A stretch of DNA of 6,057 nucleotides from Syntrophomonadaceae bacterium (GCA_007119335.1 SKPU01000091.1:1-6057), one strand, 5' to 3'; counted from the stretch's first letter, positions 1 to 5,886 are shown. The notes: generated by a model from the letters alone, not told the origin. Translations and numbers: made by a program.

Positions 1-1115
1 AAATCTTCGGTGTCATAAGACCATGCTAAATCCCAGGTGTCACCAGAATCAAGTTCTTCGCTATCGTAACTATACGACTCATCGCCAGCAAAGTTACGAC
101 CTCTAGTTATTGTCTGAGTACCAGTTTCTCCTCCAATATTTTCTACTTCACATGTTACACCAAGTATATCACCATAATTTACAGTATCCCCATCTTCTAT
201 TGCATCCCCATCAACTTCCATACTTATACTGGGTAGGAAATAGGCTGGTCCGCCTTCCATAAAAAACTCTACCGTCTTATCGGCACCATCTACTATAAAA
301 TCACCTTCATAGTCATCATAAACTGCATCCGCAGCTGAAGCTGTAAACCAATATTCGTTATTTACAAGATCTTTTTCTGCCTTGCCGTTAGATAACTCTA
401 AAGTGGAACTTACTTGTTCTTCACGAGCTTCATCTGAATATACCGCAATCGAAGCAGCCACGCCTCTCAGATCGACAAAGGTTACAGTATACTCATCCGG
501 ATCCGGCGCTGGAGGCGGGATATGAACTGAAGATACTTTTACCTTAGCTAAAGCTTTGATGTCATCGGGGTTGCTTACACCCATAGGCAGGTCTACCAAT
601 TCACCTTCAAACTCGTAGGTGCCCGGTAAAGTACTGTTGTATGCGGGTTCAGACTCTTCATCCCACTCAACTTCTATATCTTCTTCACTTTCATCATACA
701 AAGTAGCCTTTACAGTATCGGGAAAATCGATATCCGCATAGGCAGTTCCGGAACTAACCGTTATCTCAATCTCTTCTACACTCTCAATTTTTAGGTATAT
801 TGGAAACTCATCGATTAACCCAAGCGCGTACTGCATGATCTTGGTTGCATCTCTTACATCAACTTCTCCGTCTCCGGTAACATCAGCGGCAGTGAGTTGA
901 TCCTCTGTCAAGGTCTCTAAATCTAAAATATAACGCATTACCAAAACAACATCCCTGACATCGATCTCATCATCTTCATTGACATCACCATAAGTAATTC
1001 CCGGAGCGCCCATTGCTACTAAAGAATATGCAAATATCAATGAAGATATTACGAGCAATACTACTAATGCCTTAACTCCGGATTTCTCGTTGACAGCATT
1101 TAATATAAACTGCAT
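1..1115 (-). CDS. Dockerin protein with Big_4-like, carboxypeptidase-regulatory-like and CARDB-like domains (partial, 3' end outside window)
   Basis: The frame is open from ATG 1115 to the left edge (371 full codons read, no stop). GAGGG lies 6 nt before the ATG. Residues 1-37 look like a signal peptide (cleavage probably near AMGA|P). Residues 43-104 are a dockerin: loops DVNEDDEIDVRD and DVTGDGEVDVRD with helices VVLVMRYIL and ATKIMQYAL, ending IDEFPI. It matches the 794-aa protein's dockerin at about 45 of 64 positions. Residues about 113-195 fit a group 4 bacterial Ig-like domain (FPDTVKATLYD, EVEWDEES, LPGTYEFEGEL). Residues about 209-287 fit a carboxypeptidase-regulatory/Cna-B-like fold (YTVTFVD, NNEYWFTASA, GDFIVDGADKTVEFFM). 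Residues about 290-371 resemble a CARDB cell-adhesion domain (EVENIGGETG, ELDSGDTWDL). No enzyme domain is seen in the visible part. It is probably a second client of the surface cohesins. Confidence 0.87.
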   Translation of the reverse strand, partial: MQFILNAVNEKSGVKALVVLLVISSLIFAYSLVAMGAPGITYGDVNEDDEIDVRDVVLVMRYILDLETLTEDQLTAADVTGDGEVDVRDATKIMQYALGLIDEFPIYLKIESVEEIEITVSSGTAYADIDFPDTVKATLYDESEEDIEVEWDEESEPAYNSTLPGTYEFEGELVDLPMGVSNPDDIKALAKVKVSSVHIPPPAPDPDEYTVTFVDLRGVAASIAVYSDEAREEQVSSTLELSNGKAEKDLVNNEYWFTASAADAVYDDYEGDFIVDGADKTVEFFMEGGPAYFLPSISMEVDGDAIEDGDTVNYGDILGVTCEVENIGGETGTQTITRGRNFAGDESYSYDSEELDSGDTWDLAWSYDTED

Positions 1116-1162
1116 TATAAACCCTCGCTTTCCTTTCAGTTTTATATGACAATATATAAACG

Positions 1163-1200
1163 GTTAAAGAGTGTGCCCCTTCAAGGCTGACACCTTTAAC
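1163..1200 (-). other. Bulged stem-loop in the leader of the last dockerin gene
   Basis: On the minus strand GTTAAAG pairs with CTTTAAC (7 bp), then GTGTC pairs with GGCAC across a 3-nt bulge, and CCT..AGG closes the tip. One pair in the middle helix is G-U on the minus-strand RNA but C-A on the other strand, which favours a minus-strand RNA. It lies 48 bp before ATG 1115. No known riboswitch class was recognised. A TATAAA at about 1143-1148 lies between it and the gene, so the promoter position, and hence whether the stem is in the mRNA, is unsettled. Confidence 0.45.
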
Positions 1201-1292
1201 GGAGTTGGCGATAATTGTATATTGCTCTTCACTAGTATCTTGACACCCGGTAAAATTTAAATTATTACTAAACTGGCCATTCTTAGGGATAT

Positions 1293-1325
1293 AGCGGCGG
1301 CGATGCTGCTCCTATCGCCGCCGCT
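1293..1325. repeat. Perfect 12-bp GC-rich inverted repeat (hairpin) after the 794-aa dockerin gene
   Basis: The arms agcggcggcgat (1293-1304) and atcgccgccgct (1314-1325) are perfect reverse complements around a 9-nt loop. The element lies 93 bp past the TAA of the dockerin gene and about 178 bp before the next start. Neither strand has a U-tract after the stem, so it is not a textbook intrinsic terminator. It could still end transcription or protect an mRNA 3' end. It shares its core with 4709-4740. Confidence 0.85.
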
Positions 1326-1418
1326 TAATCTATTTGCTTAAACCATTTTTTATCCAGTGCTATATCTTGTTGTCCTTAATTCCTCCATGCTTTAAGCTTC
1401 TTTAAGCTACTTTAGTCA

Positions 1419-3803
1419 TTAGTTAATTATGTCGTACTCTGCTATCACTGCATAACCACTATCCATTCGTCTGAACCTTGCTTCACCTTCAGAATCAAGA
1501 ACGCCACTGGCATCTATTTCTCCAACTTGAATTGTTACCTCTGTTCCATCATCAAGTCCACCAACAGGTGAGTAATAGGTTATAACACCGGCGCTGCTGA
1601 TTGAAGCGATACCATCAGAAACTACCTCGATGGTTGCATCATCAAAATCAATGTTCGCGTTGCCATAATCTAAGTCTACCCTGGTCAGATATCTAAAGCT
1701 GTCTACTCCACCGTCAAGGGTAAACATAACAACCATAGGCACATTTTCAGTGGCTGCGATTTCTGAAACAGATACATCAACAAAGCTCTTGACAATATCT
1801 ATTTCTTCAGTTGCTGTAAAGCCACTATCAGACCTGGTGAAGGTGACCTCAACATCTTCAGCAGCCGAACCTACACTAACATCTACGCCCTCTGCTTCTA
1901 CAGTGATGTTGTCACCAGTAGAAATATCTCCTTCAGCGGTAACCACTATGGTGTCATTATCCATTTCTAGATCTACAGCATCGTCAGATGATAATTCATC
2001 ATCATCAAAAGATACACCGGCGCCGACAAGATTGCTTACATCTATCTCCACCGATTCACCATCTTCAAGTTCACCCCTTAAAGTAAACTCAAAAGTCATG
2101 ATGTGATCTTCCTGACCGGAAGCAAGCCCTGAGAATTCACTATCCTCAGACTCCGCTGTAATTGAAAGATTACTTAATCCAAAAATTACATTGAATTCAG
2201 CTTCGGCTGTGGCACCGACTTCAGAGCGTTCGAAGACAATTTTCAGATCATCATCGTCCTCAGTTACACCTGTAGTATCAACATCTTCTGCAGTAATAGT
2301 AATTGTTGTGCCGTCTGAAATATCTTCATCCGCTTCAAAAACTATTTTTTCACCATCAACGCTTAAGTCTCCATCAGCGCCGTCTACATCATAGTCATTA
2401 TCGTTGCTGGAGTAGTCTATCTTTTCGGTATCTCCTTCATTCAAGTAAATAATCAACTCTTGCCCTTTATTCATATCCCCGACTAAGGTAACCGCAAACT
2501 CCTGTTCCTGATCATCTGCATCAAAACTGAGATCAGAAGCAGAAGCATCTTCAAGAGTCGGTCCGGGAATGGCTGTAGTTGATCGGGTATATGTTCCCGC
2601 TAACCTGTTTCCGGCGCGATCTTCGATCTTACGGCCCTCCGCTGTGGGGAACCTGACAGTTATTTCAGCGCCTTCAGGAATAGCTTCGTCATTATCAAGC
2701 TCAATTCTTAATGCTTCCTGCTCATCATCCTGCTCCAGAGCATCGATTACTCCGGTATACTCGAATGGCGTACCAACAGCATCTGTCCCGGTAACCTCTG
2801 CATTTACATCCTCACCTGTAGTATTGACCGGCTTGGAGAAATAAGCTACCACAAGGTAACTATCTTCAAATGCAGCGATATCTTCAAATAATGGATTTTC
2901 ATCATCCGGGGTAGCATTGGTTATATAGACCCGGGGTTGTTCCATCGGTTCATCCCAAATATTAAAGATCTTCTCTGCGGCTTCAATGTCCAAATCTACC
3001 CGGACAGAGTCATTGGCACCGGGTCGAAAGTCTTTATCAGTAATTTCAAGGATGAATTCATCTTCAGCATCATCTCTTGAATCGGGCGCATCAACTTCAA
3101 ACTCATCGCCTACATCTTCTCCATCCACTTCAAGCCTGATATCATCGCCTGGTTCCAGATCATCGTCCAGGTAAACAGGGGTGTTGAAGTGCATGGTAAT
3201 CTCCAGGGCAGCTTCAGTAGCAGAGATCTCAGTAAAATCGGGAATAGGAGGCACTTCTTCATCTGCTTCCACTCCGTTTACCATGAGCACACCGGATTTG
3301 CCTTCCATATCTACCTCCAAGATAGCTTCGTTATCATCGGCATCATAGTCGACATCTTCCACTTCAACGGATTCATTTCCTACAGTAACTTCGTAGAAAT
3401 CAACATCTTCGGCTACGGCTGCGACAACATCTTCAGAAAGTTCAACTTCAATAGTGGTCCTGTCAATTGCCCTTACACTAACCACCTCGGCAAGATCAAT
3501 AGGAAATTCATCGATGATCCCCAGGGCGTACTGCATAATCAGGGTTACATCCTGTACATCGATATCTCCATCACCATCGACATCAGCTAGATGCTCGACA
3601 TCTTCATCAAGCTCTTCAATATCCAGAACATGCCTCAGGACGAGAGTAACGTCCCGCACATCAATTTCCCCATCTTCGTTCACATCACCAAGCATAGGTG
3701 TATCAGCATAGGCGATTGAAGAAACCATGAACAAGAAAAGAAATATGGAGAGCAATACGATAGATATCTTTGTTCCTGCTCTCTTCCTTATAAATTTCGG
3801 CAT
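1419..3803 (-). CDS. Secreted dockerin protein with SbsA/Big_5-like Ig domains and three C-terminal repeats
   Basis: The protein is 794 aa, starting at ATG 3803 with GAGG 8 nt upstream. Residues 1-33 are a signal peptide (RKR, hydrophobic core, AYA|D). Residues 39-101 are a type I-like dockerin with two EF-hand-like calcium loops, DVNEDGEIDVRD and DVDGDGDIDVQD, each followed by a helix (VTLVLRHVL, VTLIMQYAL). Residues from about 105 to 410 hold roughly three Ig-like segments; the third contains YFSKPV and ends in EDRAGNRLAG, the pattern of bacterial SbsA-type (Big_5) Ig domains found in S-layer and adhesion proteins. Residues 416-793 are three repeats of about 120-130 aa, each ending in F.R(S/M)....(A/T)...(E/D).... 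No catalytic domain, SLH domain or C-terminal anchor is visible. The dockerin could dock this acidic, fibre-like protein onto a surface cohesin such as those encoded just upstream. The exact partner and outer function are unknown. Confidence 0.88.
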   Translation of the reverse strand: MPKFIRKRAGTKISIVLLSIFLFLFMVSSIAYADTPMLGDVNEDGEIDVRDVTLVLRHVLDIEELDEDVEHLADVDGDGDIDVQDVTLIMQYALGIIDEFPIDLAEVVSVRAIDRTTIEVELSEDVVAAVAEDVDFYEVTVGNESVEVEDVDYDADDNEAILEVDMEGKSGVLMVNGVEADEEVPPIPDFTEISATEAALEITMHFNTPVYLDDDLEPGDDIRLEVDGEDVGDEFEVDAPDSRDDAEDEFILEITDKDFRPGANDSVRVDLDIEAAEKIFNIWDEPMEQPRVYITNATPDDENPLFEDIAAFEDSYLVVAYFSKPVNTTGEDVNAEVTGTDAVGTPFEYTGVIDALEQDDEQEALRIELDNDEAIPEGAEITVRFPTAEGRKIEDRAGNRLAGTYTRSTTAIPGPTLEDASASDLSFDADDQEQEFAVTLVGDMNKGQELIIYLNEGDTEKIDYSSNDNDYDVDGADGDLSVDGEKIVFEADEDISDGTTITITAEDVDTTGVTEDDDDLKIVFERSEVGATAEAEFNVIFGLSNLSITAESEDSEFSGLASGQEDHIMTFEFTLRGELEDGESVEIDVSNLVGAGVSFDDDELSSDDAVDLEMDNDTIVVTAEGDISTGDNITVEAEGVDVSVGSAAEDVEVTFTRSDSGFTATEEIDIVKSFVDVSVSEIAATENVPMVVMFTLDGGVDSFRYLTRVDLDYGNANIDFDDATIEVVSDGIASISSAGVITYYSPVGGLDDGTEVTIQVGEIDASGVLDSEGEARFRRMDSGYAVIAEYDIIN
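1425..2558 (-). repeat. Three protein-level tandem repeats at the C-terminus of the 794-aa dockerin protein
   Basis: Residues 416-540, 541-671 and 672-793 each form one diverged unit. Each closes with an alignable stretch: FERSEVGATAEAEFNVI (524-540), FTRSDSGFTATEEIDIV (655-671) and FRRMDSGYAVIAEYDII (777-793). Before the first two closings is a G..ITI.AE.VD / DNITVEAEGVD strand, and the third has G.EVTIQVGEID in the same place. The units are too diverged for the DNA to repeat visibly. They are probably beta-sandwich modules forming a stalk. I do not recognise the family with certainty. Confidence 0.8.
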
Positions 3804-3844
3804 TTCAAAAACCTCACTTTCACAAAAAGGTAGTTACCCCAAAA

Positions 3845-3856
3845 AATCAGGTAAAA
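3845..3856 (-). promoter_or_regulatory. Second copy of the 12-nt motif TTTTACCTGATT before the 794-aa dockerin gene
   Basis: Identical to the copy at 5845-5856. It overlaps the end of the predicted -10 box TATTTT and lies 42 nt before ATG 3803. A shared element would let the first cohesin gene and the first dockerin gene be controlled together. Confidence 0.35.
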
Positions 3857-3881
3857 TAAATTCTAATTAATTAACAAACAA
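3853..3881 (-). promoter_or_regulatory. Possible sigma-A-type promoter of the 794-aa dockerin gene
   Basis: On the minus strand, TTGTTT (3876-3881) lies 17 nt before TATTTT (3853-3858), in a very A+T-rich gap of 108 bp after the second cohesin gene. The match to consensus is moderate (3 of 6 and 4 of 6). A start near 3846 would give a leader of about 42 nt. The gene could still be read through from upstream, as no U-tract terminator is seen between. Confidence 0.35.
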
Positions 3882-3911
3882 TTTTTACTTCTCCCTGGTT
3901 TAAGTTTTTAT

Positions 3912-4646
3912 CTAATGTTTAGCAATCTTTGCATGTTTCTTTTTAGCGGTCTTTCCAAATTTCCTAAAGGCCGCATAACCGCCTGCCGCTACTATGGCAA
4001 CAATAATCACAACAAATAAAGTGGTATTATTGGTATCTGTTTCCGCGGCAGCCACTTCCTCATCGTCGTTATCATCGTCAATGACATCTTCTTCAGGTTC
4101 AACTGTTTCAGGTTCAACTTCATTCTCTTCTGGATCCACCCCCGCATCACCGATGGTTATTCTCCCCGGAACAGCGCTGACTGCTTCGGCTCCATCGGGA
4201 GATAATACAATATCCTCCATTTCAAGCGCTGTTTCGCCTTCTTTTAAAAGATTAAAGGTAATCGTGCAAATCTCACCTGAGTCGGCGGTATCAGCCCTGG
4301 GTGTAACCCACATGAACTTTAATTGTCCTTCTGCAAACTCCTTATTGATCATAAACAGGTTGCTGTCTGCTTCCTCAATGAGCTCACCAGGTTCCTCCGA
4401 TACAGGTTCAACCAGCGCAGGGTCAAAGTTGAGAATAAATTGACCGCCTTCTATCCCTGCAGCATTCTCAGCCATTACAGTTACATCTACCTGCTGATCA
4501 CTTAGCCCTTCTTCTTCGCTGACAGTTAGTATTAAGCCCTCCGCGGCGATTAAGCTATCTGCAATACCAAGAATGAGGATTGCAAAGACCGGTAAAATTA
4601 TTATTTTTTTTAGCTTAGCTTCCATATTTGTTTTCATTATTGTCAC
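3912..4646 (-). CDS. Membrane-anchored single-cohesin protein with acidic stalk
   Basis: The frame opens with GTG at 4646 and encodes up to 244 aa. The ATG at 4637 (residue 4) is the likelier start, because GAGGAG (4650-4655) is only 3 nt from the GTG but 12 nt from this ATG. Residues 1-35 form a signal peptide (KLKK, then a hydrophobic core) with probable cleavage after IAA. Residues 37-165 are a cohesin domain clearly homologous to that of the upstream gene: EGGQF.L.FD, VEPVS, SNLF, the L.F.WV strand, DSG, GET, IV.SPDG.EA and G.I occur in the same order. An acidic linker (about 166-205, Glu/Asp/Pro-rich) follows, then a transmembrane span at about 209-227 and a Lys/His-rich tail of about 17 residues. 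No LPXTG-like motif is present, so anchoring is probably by the membrane helix alone. It likely displays one cohesin close to the membrane for a dockerin-bearing partner such as the two downstream products. Confidence 0.9.
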   Translation of the reverse strand: MTIMKTNMEAKLKKIIILPVFAILILGIADSLIAAEGLILTVSEEEGLSDQQVDVTVMAENAAGIEGGQFILNFDPALVEPVSEEPGELIEEADSNLFMINKEFAEGQLKFMWVTPRADTADSGEICTITFNLLKEGETALEMEDIVLSPDGAEAVSAVPGRITIGDAGVDPEENEVEPETVEPEEDVIDDDNDDEEVAAAETDTNNTTLFVVIIVAIVAAGGYAAFRKFGKTAKKKHAKIAKH

Positions 4647-4708
4647 AAACTCCTCAAAGAGGTCAATAAAACAACCCTTTCCCTGACTAATAATAATTTA
4701 ATAGCCTT

Positions 4709-4740
4709 TTGCGGCGGTGATTGATTAATCACCGCCGCAA
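4709..4740. repeat. Perfect 14-bp GC-rich inverted repeat (hairpin) between the two cohesin genes
   Basis: The arms ttgcggcggtgatt (4709-4722) and aatcaccgccgcaa (4727-4740) pair perfectly around the loop gatt. It lies 46 bp past the TAG of the first cohesin gene. The core GCGGCGGYGAT is shared with the hairpin at 1293-1325. The one differing core base is compensated in the opposite arm (C-G there, T-A here). On the minus strand the stem is followed by AAGG, not a U-run, so canonical termination is not supported. Confidence 0.85.
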
Positions 4741-4786
4741 GCACATAATCAAACCATAACTAAGCCAGGGCAATTATCAACAGAAC

Positions 4787-5839
4787 CTATTTGGTTGCCA
4801 ATTGACTGCGTTTGAAATAGGCCAGCAAACCGGCAAAGATAACCATTAAACCTACAGGTAGCATATAGTTAATCGCACCTGTCGGAGGAGTAGGCTCCAG
4901 CCCTTCAAGTTCACGGATCCTTCCTTCGGCAGCTTCCAGTCTGCTAAGATAAAGAAAATCTTCGTCTACAGCACCATGGTCATCTTTAGCCTTATTGACC
5001 AGGGCACGGGCAGCAACTACATCCGGTCGATCGTCAAGCGTTAAGACATCCACAGAAGGCAGTGCCAGGATTGCATCGTCTGCTGTTTTGATTGCTTCCA
5101 GTTTAGCGATCCTTGCTTCGGCAGCAAGCAGTTTGTCAAGATCCTCAAAGTCATCATCCTCTGCACCGAGGGCCTTGGCTTCATCTACCAGGGCTCGGGC
5201 CGCTTCCACATCTTCTTTATCGGCCAGGGTAATATCTTCAGGATCCGGCAGGTCGGCTATAGCAGCGTCAGCAGCAGCAATTGCAGCTTCCAATTCATCG
5301 ACCGGATCTTCCGATTCTATGCTGCCAGAAGTAGCGGTAGCTTCAAACCCATCAGGAGCCATCACTATGTTACTGAAGTCAAGATCGGTTTCTCCGTCAT
5401 CTAATACTTCGAAGTTAATCGTCCCGATTACTCCGGAGTCATCTTCACAACCCTCGGCGATAACCCAGATCAACCTTAACTCACCGTCCGCCAACTCGAG
5501 GTTGTAGTCGAAAAGGTTTCCGGATACATCATCAGGAACAAGCGCTCCCCTGGATGCTGAAACCGGCTCAACAATGTCCGAATCGAAGGAAAGGTCAAAC
5601 TGGCCACCTTCATGATCAAGAGCATCTTCAGCCGTGATTTCCACCGTCACTTCTTCACCGACTTCACCTTTTACATCGCTGGCACTAAGTTTAACTAAAC
5701 CTTCAGCAAATGCAGCTTGCGAAAACACCAACAGAAAAATCACACACAATACAAACGTTAACAGGATTGTTTTTCTTTTTTTCAAGAATTTCATTATCAA
5801 GCACACCCCTTTATTATTCTGAATATCAAATCTATCCAT
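4787..5839 (-). CDS. Surface-anchored cohesin-domain protein with two helical repeats and TPPTG-type C-terminal anchor
   Basis: The open frame is 350 codons from ATG at 5839. The likelier start is the ATG at 5794 (residue 16, giving 335 aa), because AAAGGGGTG lies 9 nt before it and KFLKKRKT plus a hydrophobic core then form a normal signal peptide ending AFA|EG. Residue numbers here use the long form. Residues 47-175 are a cohesin domain: beta-rich, with EGGQFDLSFD, IVEPVS, the NLF and LIWV strands, and a late IVMAPDG...SGSI strand. Cohesins bind dockerins extracellularly. Residues 185-312 are two Ala-rich helical repeats of about 64 residues (LP..., TL.D..DV.AARALV..AK, F..L..L.AAE.RI..LE). 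The tail has TPPTG (317-321), a hydrophobic span and FKRSQLATK, resembling a sortase signal with Thr in place of Leu. It may instead act as a plain membrane anchor. The protein is probably a monovalent anchoring scaffoldin. Confidence 0.9.
   Translation of the reverse strand: MDRFDIQNNKGVCLIMKFLKKRKTILLTFVLCVIFLLVFSQAAFAEGLVKLSASDVKGEVGEEVTVEITAEDALDHEGGQFDLSFDSDIVEPVSASRGALVPDDVSGNLFDYNLELADGELRLIWVIAEGCEDDSGVIGTINFEVLDDGETDLDFSNIVMAPDGFEATATSGSIESEDPVDELEAAIAAADAAIADLPDPEDITLADKEDVEAARALVDEAKALGAEDDDFEDLDKLLAAEARIAKLEAIKTADDAILALPSVDVLTLDDRPDVVAARALVNKAKDDHGAVDEDFLYLSRLEAAEGRIRELEGLEPTPPTGAINYMLPVGLMVIFAGLLAYFKRSQLATK
4904..5287 (-). repeat. Two tandem ~64-residue helical repeats in the first cohesin protein
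   Basis: Residues 185-248 and 249-312 (long-form numbering) align with one single-residue gap. Shared landmarks are an Ala-rich helix ending in LP, a TL.D...DV.AARALV..AK helix, and a closing F..L..L.AAE.RI..LE helix. Similar Ala/Glu-rich extracellular helical repeats occur in clostridial surface proteins. Here they sit between the cohesin and the TPPTG anchor, so a spacer role across the wall is the simplest reading. Confidence 0.85.
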
Positions 5840-5844
5840 CCTAT

Positions 5845-5856
5845 AATCAGGTAAAA
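5845..5856 (-). promoter_or_regulatory. 12-nt motif TTTTACCTGATT at the predicted transcription start of the first cohesin gene
   Basis: This motif is an exact copy of the one at 3845-3856 before the dockerin gene. Both copies lie just downstream of a predicted -10 box and 42-51 nt before the favoured start codons (51 nt here from ATG 5794). It may be a shared operator or initial transcribed sequence. Only two copies were found in the window's gaps, and chance in A+T-rich DNA cannot be excluded. Confidence 0.35.
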
Positions 5857-5857
5857 A

Positions 5858-5886
5858 AATCTACCCTCCTTTTTTGTCGATATCAA
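5858..5886 (-). promoter_or_regulatory. Probable sigma-A-type promoter of the first cohesin gene
   Basis: On the minus strand, TTGATA (5881-5886, 5 of 6 to TTGACA) is followed by a 17-nt spacer and TAGATT (5858-5863, 4 of 6 to TATAAT). Transcription would begin near 5850, giving only about a 12-nt leader for ATG 5839 but about 57 nt for ATG 5794, which has the better ribosome-binding site. The promoter supports the shorter protein. An AGGAGGG inside the spacer (5864-5870) is then untranscribed and not a ribosome site. Confidence 0.5.

Larger units (their letters stand above)
1116..1418. other. 303-bp intergenic region before the last dockerin gene
   Basis: This is the longest gap in the window. 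It holds the GC-rich hairpin at 1293-1325, the bulged stem-loop at 1163-1200, a 10-bp-spaced pair of tttaagct (1391-1398 and 1401-1408) just past the dockerin stop, and GAGGG at 1122-1126 as the ribosome site of the next gene. Possible -10 boxes are TACAAT and TATAAA on the minus strand, without convincing -35 partners. I see no credible gene in it. Confidence 0.6.

Noticed and set aside
1116..1260. Cyclic di-GMP or other known riboswitch before the last dockerin gene
   Set aside because: The conserved GEMM-type sequence blocks are absent. Only a simple bulged stem-loop is seen.
1293..1325. The hairpin as a rho-independent terminator
   Set aside because: No U-tract follows the stem on either strand. 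It shares its core with a second hairpin that also lacks one, so a repeat or 3' structural element is the safer call.
1352..1390. Twelve-codon frame starting ATGGAGGAA after the dockerin stop, minus strand
   Set aside because: It is very short, with no ribosome site before it and no recognisable product.
1391..1408. Paired tttaagct direct repeat as an array or attachment site
   Set aside because: It has only two 8-bp copies in A+T-rich DNA and no integrase or array structure nearby.
3189..3590. Plus-strand frame of 133 codons opposite the dockerin region
   Set aside because: It is antisense to a well-supported signal peptide-dockerin gene, its composition is that of a reverse-strand shadow, and no family is recognisable.
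1750..5507. Several plus-strand open frames of 60-170 codons rich in Ser and Thr
   Set aside because: They lie opposite the minus-strand genes, and their Ser/Thr richness mirrors Asp/Glu codons read backwards. They have no convincing ribosome sites or domains.
5864..5870. Strong AGGAGGG as ribosome site for the first cohesin gene
   Set aside because: It is 24 nt from ATG 5839 and 69 nt from ATG 5794, and falls inside the predicted promoter spacer.
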